Assembly (NCBI GenBank): GCA_020631735.1
Contig: CM036215.1
Coordinates: 12,302,346-12,366,345, forward strand
Length of the DNA: 64,000 nt
DNA from: Saccharum officinarum
Taxonomy: Eukaryota; Streptophyta; Magnoliopsida; Poales; Poaceae
Direction: 5' to 3'
The position numbers were made by a program, and so were the translations under genes. Position 1 is the first letter of the stretch. Each line of letters opens with the position of its first letter. This document shows, one piece after another, positions 32,788 to 44,568 of the stretch. The notes below the pieces were generated by a model that made no database searches, had not been told where the DNA came from, and saw only the letters and a program-made list of their open reading frames with translations.

Positions 32788-35119
32788 GGAACCCCGTGCC
32801 TCCCCACTTCTCATTGAGCCCCTAAAACCCTAGCCTCGACATCCCGGGAAGGCCACCGTCGAAGCTCCGCCTCCACCGCCGCCTTGCCGAGCTAGCCGCC
32901 GCCCTCCGGTTGCTCTCCAGCTTCGTTCTCGCGCGGGGTAAGGTCGCGATGATGCGCTCTTTCTTTTGGTACTTTCGGTTTGGCGATTGGTGCTCGGGAT
33001 GGTCCTCTTCGCAAGCTCCGGCGAGCTCGGGCTCCATCCGGCCATGGCGCCGCCGTCGGGGTTACTGTGGCCGCCGGCCGTTTTCTTTCTCTCACCCCCG
33101 ATTCATCTGAACCGTCCAAATCCGGATCTACGGTCTAGAAAATAAGATACCGGTTCGCTTGAACTTTTTGTAAAAGAGACCCTGTGTTTTTCAATTGATT
33201 AACCCGTGGTCCAAAGCGTAAACCGGAAAATACGTTTTGATTAATTGAAAACGTAATTCGTTTCGGAAAAAGAAAAATACGTTTTCAGCTATTTACAGTT
33301 TTGCCACTGATCTTGTTTTAGTCGTAGAATCTCCGTTTTAACTCCGATTTGATCCATTCAAATTGCGTTAGATTCATATTTGCGAGTTCTACATGATGAT
33401 AGAACTGTACAGTAGGTTTGAGATAATTTATTTTCGAGTTTATATTAAAGTAATTATTTATCTATAGGAAATCTTAGAAAACTCATAACTTTTACGTTTT
33501 AAATCCAAATTTCATGATCTTTATGTCTATGTGATCGTAGTAATGTGTAGAGGAGTTTTACAAACTTGTTATACTGTTAGTGTTACTGTTGGTTAGGTTT
33601 TCTATTTTTAAGTTTCGATGTGAGATTTAATCTATTACTTTAATAAAGTAGATCTTGTTTAAATCATATCTTCTACGTTTTAGATCCGTTTTAGCTCATT
33701 CGAGTTGCGTTAGATTCATAGCAACGAGATTTACGTGTTAGTGACAGTATTTGCCATATTACTAATTCTGAAATTTTATGGTTTAAATCATATCTTGATT
33801 AATAATTATGTAACTGGGTTTTGTAAATAAAATATGATTTGTTTTACTTTAGTTTCATAATTTGAATCTAAATTTGACTTAATTCCATATATAGTATCTA
33901 TAAAATATCTTATATATGTTATTATATAATTAAAACACATGAAGCTAATAGTTTTATATTTTCTTCTATGAGCAAATCTTTCGGTAGATGTATTTTTTCA
34001 ACCGTAGCTCTGATTAGTGTGCTTTTCGCGTCTGTGTATTCGTAGAGAGACGTAGATTCGTTCTACAAACTTTTCATCTTAATTTTATGTTTGGTGTATT
34101 GTTCTAATTTAGATCTATTGTTTGCTTCGTGTATGATTGCTCGATGTGTGTGTGGTGATTTATTGATCAAGTCCAGTCGGTGAGATATACGTGGTTATCA
34201 AGAAGAAGAAGAAGAACGTTGAAGATTTAAAGCTTACCGAAGGATCGGTGTTTAAGGCAAGTATAGCATGGGATTATCCTTGTTTCCTATTCATCTTTAA
34301 TATACTTAATTCATGTGCATGTGTCTACCTTGTTACCACTAAGGATATCCTAGTTTTTGTATCTTGTACCTTGACACCTATGGGATATTGCATTGGATAG
34401 TATTTATGCTAGTGCTCAAGATAAATAACCATGATCTGTAACTTGACTAATGGTATATGCAATAAACGTTTAAAAGATGCTTTATAGAAACATGGCTCAA
34501 GAGGGCTAGAGCATATTTGGTTGTTTTTATGGTGCTCTAGTTTCTCTCCATAAGGACTTATCTGTAAGCGAACATCCGGGACTTACAGTACAACTGTGAG
34601 GGCTATATGGCTCTGGCTTTAGCTCAGTATGAGAACTTTTTCTAGCTTGTTAGAGGTTACCCTTGTGGCACAAATGGGGTGAAGCAGACTGTGGATCCCT
34701 GCGTGGTGTATCACACGGACTGACTTCGGAAACCTAGCGGCCCTAACTTGTTAGACGAACCTTTGAAAGGCTTCATAGTGAACCCTGTCGACCTTCCTTG
34801 GAAGTGGGTCAAGAGATTAGCTACCTCGGGCGAAAGGGTAAATCACGACTCACAGTGAAAGTGTACAACCTCTGCAGAGTGTAAAACTGGTATATCAGCC
34901 GTGCTCACGGTCACGAGTGGCTAGCCACCGCGGCCCGCCAAGCCAGCGCGCGGCCGTTCCCCCTCCGAGTCGCTGACATGCGGGACCCACCTGTCAGTGA
35001 CGTGTCTTCTTTCCTTTCTTCTTCCTCCGGCCGAACGCAGCTTTCCTCTCTCTCTCCGATTCGGTGAATCGAATCCGCCGCAAATCTTCGCCCTTTCCAT
35101 GTATACCGATGCCTCCGGG

Positions 35120-35128
35120 CTATAAAAC
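35120..35128 (+). promoter_or_regulatory. RE-E LTR TATA box, duplicated copy
   Basis: Same CTATAAAAC and setting as at 32779. As the copy nearer the internal region it could start a transcript with normal LTR leader length. Confidence 0.65.
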
Positions 35129-37812
35129 GGAACCCCGTGCCTCCCCGCTTCTCATTGAGCCCCTAAAACCCTAGCCTCGACATCCCGGGAAGGCCACCGT
35201 CGAAGCTCCGCCTCCACCGCCGCCTTGCCGAGCTAGCCGCCGCCCTCCGGTTGCTCTCCAGCTTCGTTCTCGCGCGGGGTAAGGTCGCGATGATGCGCTC
35301 TTTCTTTTGGTACTTTCGGTTTGGCGATTGGTGCTCGGGATGGTCCTCTTCGCAAGCTCCGGCGAGCTCGGGCTCCATCCGGCCATGGCGCCGCCGTCGG
35401 GGTTACTGTGGCCGCCGGCCATTTTCTTTCTCTCACCCCCGATTCATCTGAACCGTCCAAATCCGGATCTACGGTCTAGAAAATAAGATACCGGTTCGCT
35501 TGAACTTTTTGTAAAAGAGACCCTGTGTTTTTCAATTGATTAACCCACGGTCCAAAGCGTAAACCGGAAAATACGTTTTGATTAATTGAAAACATAATTC
35601 GTTTCGGAAAAAGAAAAAATACGTTTTCAGCTATTTACAGTTTTGCCACTGATCTTGTTTTAGTCGTAGAATCTCTGTTTTAACTCCGATTTGATCCATT
35701 CAAATTGCGTTAGATTCATATTTGCGAGCTCTACATGATGATAGAACTGTACAGTAGGTTTGAGATAATTTATTTTCGAGTTTATATTAAAGTAATTATT
35801 TATCTATAGGAAATCTTAGAAAACTCATAACTTTTACGTTTTAAATCCAAATTTCGTGATCTTTATGTCTATGTGATCGTAGTAATGTGTAGAGGAGTTT
35901 TACAAACTTGTTATACTGTTAGTGTTACTGTTGGTTAGGTTTTCTATTTTTAAGTTTCGATGTGAGATTTAATCTATTACTTTAATAAAGTAGATCTTGT
36001 TTAAATCATATCTTCTACGTTTTAGATCCGTTTTAGCTCATTCGAGTTGCGTTAGATTCATAGCAACGAGATTTACGTGTTAGTGACAGTATTTGCCATA
36101 TTACTAATTCTGAAATTTTATGGTTTAAATCATATCTTGATTAATAATTATGTAACTGGGTTTTGTAAATAAAATATGATTTGTTTTACTTTAGTTTCAT
36201 AATTTGAATCTAAATTTGACTTAATTCCATATATAGTATCTATAAAATATCTTATATATGTTATTATATAATTAAAACACATGAAGCTAATAGTTTTATA
36301 TTTTCTTCTATGAGCAAATCTTTCGGTAGATGTATTTTTTCAACCGTAGCTCTGATTAGTGTGCTTTTCGCGTCTGTGTATTCGTAGAGAGACGTAGATT
36401 CGTTCTACAAACTTTTCATCTTAATTTTATGTTTGGTGTATTGTTCTAATTTAGATCTATTGTTTGCTTCGTGTATGATTGCTCGATGTGTGTGTGGTGA
36501 TTTATTGATCAAGTCCAGTCGGTGAGATATACGTGGTTATCAAGAAGAAGAAGAAGAACGTTGAAGATTTAAAGCTTACCGAAGGATCGGTGTTTAAGGC
36601 AAGTATAGCATGGGATTATCCTTGTTTCCTATTCATCTTTAATATACTTAATTCATGTGCATGTGTCTACCTTGTTACCACTAAGGATATCCTAGTTTTT
36701 GTATCTTGTACCTTGACACCTATGGGATATTGCATTGGATAGTATTTATGCTAGTGCTCAAGATAAATAACCATGATCTGTAACTTGACTAATGGTATAT
36801 GCAATAAACGTTTAAAAGATGCTTTATAGAAACATGGCTCAAGAGGGCTAGAGCATATTTGGTTGTTTTTATGGTGCTCTAGTTTCTCTCCATAAGGACT
36901 TATCTGTAAGCGAACATCCGGGACTTACAGTACAACTGTGAGGGCTATATGGCTCTGGCTTTAGCTCAGTATGAGAACTTTTTCTAGCTTGTTAGAGGTT
37001 ACCCTTGTGGCGCAAATGGGGTGAAGCAGACTGTGGATCCCTGCGTGGTGTATCACACGGACTGACTTCGGAAACCTAGCGGCCCTAACTTGTTAGACGA
37101 ACCTTTGAAAGGCTTCATAGTGAACCCTGTCGACCTTCCTTGGAAGTGGGTCAAGAGATTAGCTACCTCGGGCGAAAGGGTAAATCACGACTCACAGTGA
37201 AAGTGTACAACCTCTGCAGAGTGTAAAACTGGTATATCAGCCGTGCTCACGGTCACGAGTGGCCTTGGACCCTTATAGAATAAATGATGGACACTGATGA
37301 TAATGATAATACTGATGATATTAAAGCTCACTAATGATTATTGTTTCTTGCTATACATTATTCTCGTTTACATGATCATGAGGTTATTTGGGATTATGTT
37401 AAACTTGTTGCTACTCAACTGCTAAAAAGATGACTCACTAAAAGCTATTGCAGTAAAACCGTGTCAAACTTTTTGAGCTTCATGAACCCCATGTTATATT
37501 TGTTGAGTTCGACATGGACTCACTCTTGCTATTTCCCCACATCTCAGGAAGGGTACCAGATTTCTAGATTCTGGAATTGTTAGGCTTGTGATCAACCAGT
37601 TAGTTTGATCCTGGAGTGAAGGTTGCACCCGGTGTTCAGAGTTGTCTTTCCGCTGTGTTATTCTCTAAGGTATACTTTATACTATTGAGTTATGTATATT
37701 AAGCATTTGTCTTTTGATATTACACTTATCTGTGGCTATATGTGAGATTTGTCTTCTTTATTTCACATATGGTGTATGTCTGGTTTTGTTCTTAAAACCG
37801 GGTGTGACAGAG

Positions 37813-37824
37813 TGGTATCAGAGC
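37813..37824 (+). other. RE-E primer-binding site
   Basis: TGGTATCAGAGC three bases after the LTR, complementary to the 3' end of initiator-Met tRNA. Confidence 0.9.
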
Positions 37825-38090
37825 AATGCTGACTGTAGGACGCAAGCCTAGTTAGAACTGGACGTTTAGCATGTTCTCATTGTTACCTATTTCTTGCTTC
37901 TCTTTAACTTTGTTATTTTCTCAAAGTTATGCTTAATTCTATCCCCGTTCTGTTATAAAAACCTTGTCTCTATTTTGAACCTTTTCTCCTTGTCTATTAG
38001 ACGGCTCGTGACGAGAAGACTATGGATTTCAGAGGTTAAGAGGACTGAATTGTGTCGCTCTTGCTCACTTTTGACAAGAAACCATTAGCG

Positions 38091-39272
38091 ATGCAAAACC
38101 AATTACTAGAAGAAATGGCTCAACATGGGAATTCTCAACGATGCTTATCTCAAGGTCAAGCCAACATATCCAAGGGGTCAGAGAAGATACAAGTAGTAGA
38201 AGCTTGGAAGAATATGAAATCCAATAAAGATGTTGACAGTAAGACATTTGGAGAGCAGGAACAATGTCACTGCTGTAAGCATTATGGTTTTCCCTGTCTT
38301 CGAAACAAGTCTAATAAGGGGAAAGTCAAGGTGGATCCAAATTTTGCGATCAACATGGACAAGAAGAGAAAGGCAATCTCATTAGAACCACTTGTGGAAA
38401 GCAATCAGCAAGCGAGTTATACTACATTATCACATGCAGCCCTGATCCCCTGTCAAACAAATCCAAACCCTGAAGAGTTAGAAGCCTCTCCCGCTAAAAC
38501 TACTCCCCATGAAGTAGTCATAGATGGGTGGACAATTACCTATAAGGAGTATCAACCCTGAAAGGCCAAACAAGCTAGGAAACAAGCCAAAGGGACGAAG
38601 GTGAACTTTTATGGCCAGCAGGATAGCAGCATACCAAACAACAGTTCCTTGGAGTATGACATCACAAAAGATCCAGCTAAGAGAAAGTGTTATCATTGCC
38701 AGCAGGAAGGACATTATATCAAATCTTGCCCACAGAAGAATCAACAACAGCAAGACCCAGGACAGGATGTCCAAAAGGAGCATGTGCAGGGAAATAAATT
38801 AAAGAGAAATTACAATCATGGAAGGTTGAAACATGTGGATATTTCCACCATTCCTGGAGCTAAGGAGGTCGTGTTTGGATCAATTCCAGTAAGTTCAGGA
38901 AATGCCAAGGTTTTGTTTGACCTTAGTGCCTCACATTCGTTCATATCTAGACAATATGTAAAAGATCATAACATACTTATGCTTCCAAGGGGGAAAACAG
39001 TTATGGTTGAAACTCCAAGAGGTGAAATAAAGGCAGACCGCATATGCCCAAAAGTTAGTCTGGACATAAAGGGGGTAAATTTTAAGGTAAACCTCATTGT
39101 TTTGGAGTTAATGGGCATTGATGTTATCCTTGGAATAGACTGGTTATCTACTTGTAAAGGAGTGATTAAGTATGCCCAATGTTCAGTGTTTCTAACTACA
39201 CTTTCAGGAGAAAGGATTAAGTATGAGGGTATTAAATCTATACCTGAGGGATACCAGGTTGACCCATCTTAA
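38091..39272 (+). pseudogene. RE-E ORF1: gag remnant, zinc knuckle and retropepsin-like domain 1
   Basis: From ATG at 38091 (MQNQLLEEMAQHGNSQ) one frame of 394 codons runs to 39272, broken only by a TGA at 38559-38561 (possibly from CGA). The N-terminus has a Gln-rich piece like the end of Del gag, but the capsid domain is missing. A Cys cluster (CHCCKHYGFPC) and a CCHC knuckle (CYHCQQEGHYIKSC) follow, then a basic linker and a full-length retropepsin-like domain: VLFDLSASHSFIS, VMVETPRGEI, LELMGIDVILGIDWLS. The active-site triplet, normally D-T-G, reads D-L-S, so catalysis is unlikely. An earlier GTG in frame (38052) is unlikely as a plant start. Confidence 0.8.
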
Positions 39273-40362
39273 GGTATGAGTTATAAGAATGGTAAAGAGA
39301 GATGCAGAGATTCAGATGTCCATATAAAGCAATAAGGAATGTAAGAGACGTTATCTACTCTGGAAGCTGCTACAATCACACCATGTTTAAGGAATAGGAG
39401 TTATGTCCCGTGTAATAAAACCGTTAGTAGCCAAGTTGAGTCGTCTTAATGTGTGGCTAATGAACATTTAAGTGTTTAGTTGCTTTGTGCTTATGTTTAT
39501 GCTTGAGTTGGAATTTTGTAATGAGTGGAATGATCTCGTGGGTTTTGACCATGATTTCATTTAGTTTATATGTATAAGGTATAAGGATTAATGAAATAAA
39601 TAGCTGGGTTTTGGTTATCTCCTGCTTTCTATATCTTGTCTTTCGGAGCAGCCTGTCTTTATCAACTTATATCTCTGTTCTTGAAAGACCAAAAATCATG
39701 AGAGAATTCTGGACAAGAGTGGACTTCAACAACTCTCTCTAAATGCAAGAACTACCCTCATAGCTATTTTGGATTGGGAGATACAAAAATCACAAGACGA
39801 TGCAACTGTGCTGTCTGAAACCTGGAACAGAATCTGTTATGTGTTGTTTTCGGACAAGTTAGCTGCAGAATATGGAAGTGTGTTCTATAAGAAAGTTGCA
39901 GAGAATTTTATAAGCTTTCCATCGGTGTAAACTACAGCTTCATTGGATTAACAGAATGAGAGTTACAGCTGTTTTACTGCACTGCTGATTTTCTGCTCGT
40001 GAGAAATTTCAGATTTCTTGTTCTTACCCATATACAGGAGTATCATTGGGATGTCAGAACACTTTTATGCTAAGTAGCTCATCTAGAAGGAGGGTTCAAG
40101 CTACCCTATTTGGTGTCCCTTATTTTAAGGGGGGTAGCCAATGTAAAGAAGGATTATTAAGATTGAACTCTTTAGTTGGAAGTATTGGTTAGTCTCCATG
40201 ATTGAGTTGCCACTCTTGAGCAAAAATGTTCTGTGAACAAGGTTGATAATTTTGGATCTATGGAGACAAGAGTTGTCCTTTTGGATAGTTCATGATTATG
40301 ATCATCTATACTTGCTCGTGTTGCTGATGTTGGTCACTTGATGACAGGAAGTGTAGTGTCTC
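39273..40362 (+). other. RE-E spacer between the two protease-like frames
   Basis: 1.09 kb, AT-rich, no credible coding frame. Near 40080-40145 it reads GGAGGGTTCAAGC..TTATTTTAAGGGGGGTAGCC. The tract TTAAGGGGGGTAG matches the polypurine tract before the 3' LTR (41289-41301), so an old 3' end of a related element may be embedded here. Confidence 0.55.
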
Positions 40363-41148
40363 ATGACTCAGGAGCCCTATATGACGTCTCGCACTGACAT
40401 GTGGGAAAAGATTGATGTTTCTGCCATTGAAGGATGTTATGGGTATGATGAAGCCAAGCACTATCAAAACAACAATGTTGAAGAGCAAGTTGGGAGTGAA
40501 CTAAGTCAGAATCCACAACGACGAAAGCGAAAAAGGAAAGCCCATAAGAAGCCTGCTCAAGGAAGCAAAACGCAGCAAAACTATGTCAATGGAAGACTGA
40601 GCAATGTGGATATGGATAAAATTCATGGATTTGCCAAAGTAGTGGGAGGTTATATTCAAGTAAGCTCAGTACAAGTTTTTGCTTTATTTGACCCTAGTGC
40701 TTCGCATTCTTTCATTTCCGCCGACATGAAAGAGACGTGCAAGATGGTGAAGTGTCCAATGAGGAGGCCTTTGCTAGTTCAAACCCCAGTGGGAGAAATG
40801 CAGGCAGATTAGATATGCCCGAATGTCAGTCTTGTCATAAACAAGGAAAAATTCACCGCGACACTCATTGTGCTGAAGTCACTTAAAATTCGCGTGGTTC
40901 TTGGTAATGGATGGCTCTGTGCACACAAAGGAGTGATTCATGGTACTCGGTGCACCATGCTCTTAACAACACCGTCAGGGAAAAGAATTGAGTATCAAGG
41001 TGGTCGACTTTTACCTGAGGAAGATGAGAATGATCAATTAGAAGATAGGTACACCAAGGATAGCAAAGTGGACCATGAGTTTACTGAAGTCATAGCAGAG
41101 GAACAAATAACTTTGGAGGAGCTCAATAGGAGAGATGCTCATGCTTAG
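40363..41148 (+). pseudogene. RE-E ORF2: retropepsin-like domain 2 with basic N-terminus
   Basis: From ATG at 40363 (MTQEPYMTSRTDMWEK) one frame of 262 codons is broken only by a TAG at 40810-40812. A strongly basic stretch (RRKRKRKAHKK) that could act as a nuclear or nucleic-acid-binding signal precedes NYVNGRLSNVDMDKI, which parallels NYNHGRLKHVDISTI in ORF1. The retropepsin-like fold follows: ALFDPSASHSFIS, LLVQTPVGEMQAD, LKSLKIRVVLGNGWL, TTPSGKRIEYQGG. It aligns with the ORF1 domain along its whole length at perhaps 40% identity. The triplet is D-P-S, again not D-T-G, and the Asp of the ILGIDWL motif is Asn. Confidence 0.78.
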
Positions 41149-41290
41149 GCAGATTAGTTAGTCAGGATCTGAGAAATTGTCTCATGACTCTGCACGAAAG
41201 AGTAATTTGGAAAATGAGGATCAAATAAAGACAAAGTGTCATTATCTCTTTTATCATCATTTTCCGAATCTCGAGGACGAGATTCATCTT

Positions 41291-41304
41291 AAGGGGGGTA
41301 GAAT
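41291..41304 (+). other. RE-E polypurine tract
   Basis: AAGGGGGGTAGAAT directly before the 3' LTR start. Confidence 0.85.
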
Positions 41305-44300
41305 TGTAACACCCTAAAAATTTGAAAAGAAGAAAAATAGGAAAAATATGTTTTTTATGTATTTTTGTGAGCATGCAAACTTAGAATAATAATACTTTTT
41401 ATAAATTTAAAATCAAATATAAGTGTAGAAACATGATTGAGCATTCATGCTGTTGCATCTGGGATTTTGAGATGAGTGGTTTGATCAAATTCAATTTGGA
41501 TTTGAAAATTCTTTGAAATTTGGCTTTGAAAAATTAGAAAAAAAGAAAAAGGAAAGGAATTTCTTTTCTTCTCGGGCCGTTTTCTCCTACCGCAGCCCAC
41601 GCCTCGGCCTGCCCTCCCCGCGCGCGGCCCACCTTTCCCTCTCCCGCGCCAGCGCCCGCCTTCTCCCGCGTGGGCCAAGCCCAGCCACCGCGGCCCGCCA
41701 AGCCAGCGCGCGGCCGTTCCCCCTCCGAGTCGCTGACATGCGGGACCCACCTGTCAGTGACGTGTCTTCTTTCCTTTCTTCTTCCTCTGGCCGAACGCAG
41801 CTTTCCTCTCTCTCTCCGATTCGGTGAATCGAATCCGCCGCAAATCTTCGCCCTTTCCATGTATACCGATGCCTCCGGGCTATAAAACGGAACCCCGTGC
41901 CTCCCCGCTTCTCATTGAGCCCCTAAAACCCTAGCCTCGACATCCCGGGAAGGCCACCGTCGAAGCTCCGCCTCCACCGCCGCCTTGCCGAGCTAGCCGC
42001 CGCCCTCCGGTTGCTCTCCAGCTTCGTTCTCGCGCGGGGTAAGGTCGCGATGATGCGCTCTTTCTTTTGGTACTTTCGGTTTGGCGATTGGTGCTCGGGA
42101 TGGTCCTCTTCGCAAGCTCCGGCGAGCTCAGGCTCCATCCGGCCATGGCGCCGCCGTCGGGGTTACTGTGGCCGCCGGCCGTTTTCTTTCTCTCACCCCC
42201 GATTCATCTGAACCGTCCAAATCCGGATCTACGGTCTAGAAAATAAGATACCGGTTCGCTTGAACTTTTTGTAAAAGAGACCCTGTGTTTTTCAATTGAT
42301 TAACCCGCGGTCCAAAGCGTAAACCGGAAAATACGTTTTGATTAATTGAAAACGTAATTCGTTTCGGAAAAAGAAAAATACGTTTTCAGCTATTTACAGT
42401 TTTGCCACTGATCTTGTTTTAGTCGTAGAATCTCCGTTTTAACTCCGATTTGATCCATTCAAATTGCGTTAGATTCATATTTGCGAGCTCTACATGATGA
42501 TAGAACTGTACAGTAGGTTTGAGATAATTTATTTTCGAGTTTATATTAAAGTAATTATTTATCTATAGGAAATCTTAGAAAACTCATAACTTTTACGTTT
42601 TAAATCCAAATTTCGTGATCTTTATGTCTATGTGATCGTAGTAATGTGTAGAGGAGTTTTACAAACTTGTTATACTGTTAGTGTTACTGTTGGTTAGGTT
42701 TTCTATTTTTAAGTTTCGATGTGAGATTTAATCTATTACTTTAATAAAGTAGATCTTGTTTAAATCATATCTTCTACGTTTTAGATCCGTTTTAGCTCAT
42801 TCGAGTTGCGTTAGATTCATAGCAACGAGATTTACGTGTTAGTGACAGTATTTGCCATATTACTAATTCTAAAATTTTATGGTTTAAATCATATCTTGAT
42901 TAATAATTATGTAACTGGGTTTTGTAAATAAAATATGATTTGTTTTACTTTAGTTTCATAATTTGAATCTAAATTTGACTTAATTCCATATATAGTATCT
43001 ATAAAATATCTTATATATGTTATTATATAATTAAAACACATGAAGCTAATAGTTTTATATTTTCTTCTATGAGCAAATCTTTCGGTAGATGTATTTTTTC
43101 AACCGTAGCTCTGATTAGTGTGCTTTTCGCGTCTGTGTATTCGTAGAGAGATGTAGATTCGTTCTACAAACTTTTCATCTTAATTTTATGTTTGGTGTAT
43201 TGTTCTAATTTAGATCTATTGTTTGCTTCGTGTATGATTGCTCGATGTGTGTGTGGTGATTTATTGATCAAGTCCAGTCGGTGAGATATACGTGGTTATC
43301 AAGAAGAAGAAGAAGAACGTTGAAGATTTAAAGCTTACCGAAGGATCGGTGTTTAAGGCAAGTATAGCATGGGATTATCCTTGTTTCCTATTCATCTTTA
43401 ATATACTTAATTCATGTGCATGTGTCTACCTTGTTACCACTAAGGATATCCTAGTTTTTGTATCTTGTACCTTGACACCTATGGGATATTGCATTGGATA
43501 GTATTTATGCTAGTGCTCAAGATAAATAACCATGATCTGTAACTTGACTAATGGTATATGCAATAAACGTTTAAAAGATGCTTTATAGAAACATGGCTCA
43601 AGAGGGCTAGAGCATATTTGGTTGTTTTTATGGTGCTCTAGTTTCTCTCCATAAGGACTTATCTGTAAGCGAACATCCGGGACTTACAGTACAACTGTGA
43701 GGGCTATATGGCTCTGGCTTTAGCTCAGTATGAGAACTTTTTCTAGCTTGTTAGAGGTTACCCTTGTGGCGCAAATGGGGTGAAGCAGACTGTGGATCCC
43801 TGCGTGGTGTATCACACGGACTGACTTCGGAAACCTAGCGGCCCTAACTTGTTAGACGAACCTTTGAAAGGCTTCATAGTGAACCCTGTCGACCTTCCTT
43901 GGAAGTGGGTCAAGAGATTAGCTACCTCGGGCGAAAGGGTAAATCACGACTCACAGTGAAAGTGTACAACCTCTGCAGAGTGTAAAACTGGTATATCAGC
44001 CGTGCTCACGGTCACGAGTGGCCTTGGACCCTTACAGAATAAATGATGGACACTGATGATAATGATAATACTGGTGATATTAAAGCTCACTAATGATTAT
44101 TGTTTCTTGCTATACATTATTCTCGTTTACATGATCATGAGGTTATTTGGGATTATGTTAAACTTGTTGCTACTCAACTGCTAAAAAGATGACTCACTAA
44201 AAGCTATTGCAGTAAAACCGTGTCAAACTTTTTGAGCTTCATGAACCCCATGTTATATTTGTTGAGTTCGACATGGACTCACTCTTGCTATTTCCCCACA

Positions 44301-44568
44301 TCTCAGGAAGGGTACCAGATTTCTAGATTCTGGAATTGTTAGGCTTGTGATCAACCAGTTAGTTTGATCCTGGAGTGAAGGTTGCACCCGGTGTTCAGAG
44401 TTGTCTTTCCGCTGTGTTATTCTCTAAGGTATACTTTATACTATTGAGTTATGTATATTAAGCATTTGTCTTTTGATATTACACTTATCTGTGGCTATAT
44501 GTGAGATTTGTCTTCTTTATTTCACATATGGTGTATGTCTGGTTTTGTTCTTAAAACCGGGTGTGACA
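41305..44568 (+). repeat. RE-E 3' LTR (3264 bp)
   Basis: Single-copy form of the LTR, TGTAACACCC..GGTGTGACA, with TATA at 41880-41888. It gives the ancestral state against which the duplication in the 5' LTR is seen. Confidence 0.95.

Larger units (their letters stand above)
32582..37264 (+). repeat. 2342-bp tandem duplication inside the RE-E 5' LTR
   Basis: Unit 1 is 32582-34922 and unit 2 is 34923-37264. Both start AGCCACCGCGGCCCGCCA and end CACGGTCACGAGTGG. The 3' LTR has a single copy (41687-44026). Each unit contains the TATA box, leader and most of the downstream LTR. The join reads GAGTGGCTAGCCACC, with at most one filler base and no long homology. Confidence 0.95.
32204..37809 (+). 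repeat. RE-E 5' LTR with internal tandem duplication (5606 bp)
   Basis: Apart from the duplication it matches 41305-44568 almost base for base. It holds a GC-rich upstream part, two TATA boxes (32779-32787 and 35120-35128), leader-like CCCTAAAACCCTAGCC with a possible splice donor GGGGTAAGG after each, then AT-rich sequence. Frames in the GC-rich part (for instance 32433-32807) lie upstream of the promoter and are repeated in all copies; I do not regard them as genes. Confidence 0.92.
32204..44568 (+). mobile_element. RE-E: young non-autonomous LTR retrotransposon, Del/Tekay-like
   Basis: Perfect target duplication TTCTC (32199-32203 and 44569-44573) in CACTA-2. LTRs start TGTAACACCC and end GGTGTGACA. 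The 3' LTR is 3264 bp; the 5' LTR is 5606 bp, which is 3264 plus a 2342-bp tandem duplication. The initiator-Met primer site and the sequence CTCGAGGACGAGATTCATCTTAAGGGGGGTAG before the 3' LTR are of the Del/Tekay kind (this string is split between 41269 and 41300). The 3.5-kb internal region encodes two diverged gag-end/protease-like frames and no reverse transcriptase, RNase H or integrase. The LTR copies differ at only a few sites per kb, so insertion is recent. Confidence 0.92.

Noticed and set aside
32433..32807. GC-rich frames in the RE-E LTR (repeated at 41445-41860)
   Set aside because: They lie upstream of the TATA box in LTR DNA, overlap each other on both strands, and change freely between copies.
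34191..34400. Frame starting MVIKKKKKNVEDLKL, present three times (also 36533 and 43292)
   Set aside because: It is identical because the LTR is repeated. It is a U5 leader frame with no sign of selection that can be seen here.
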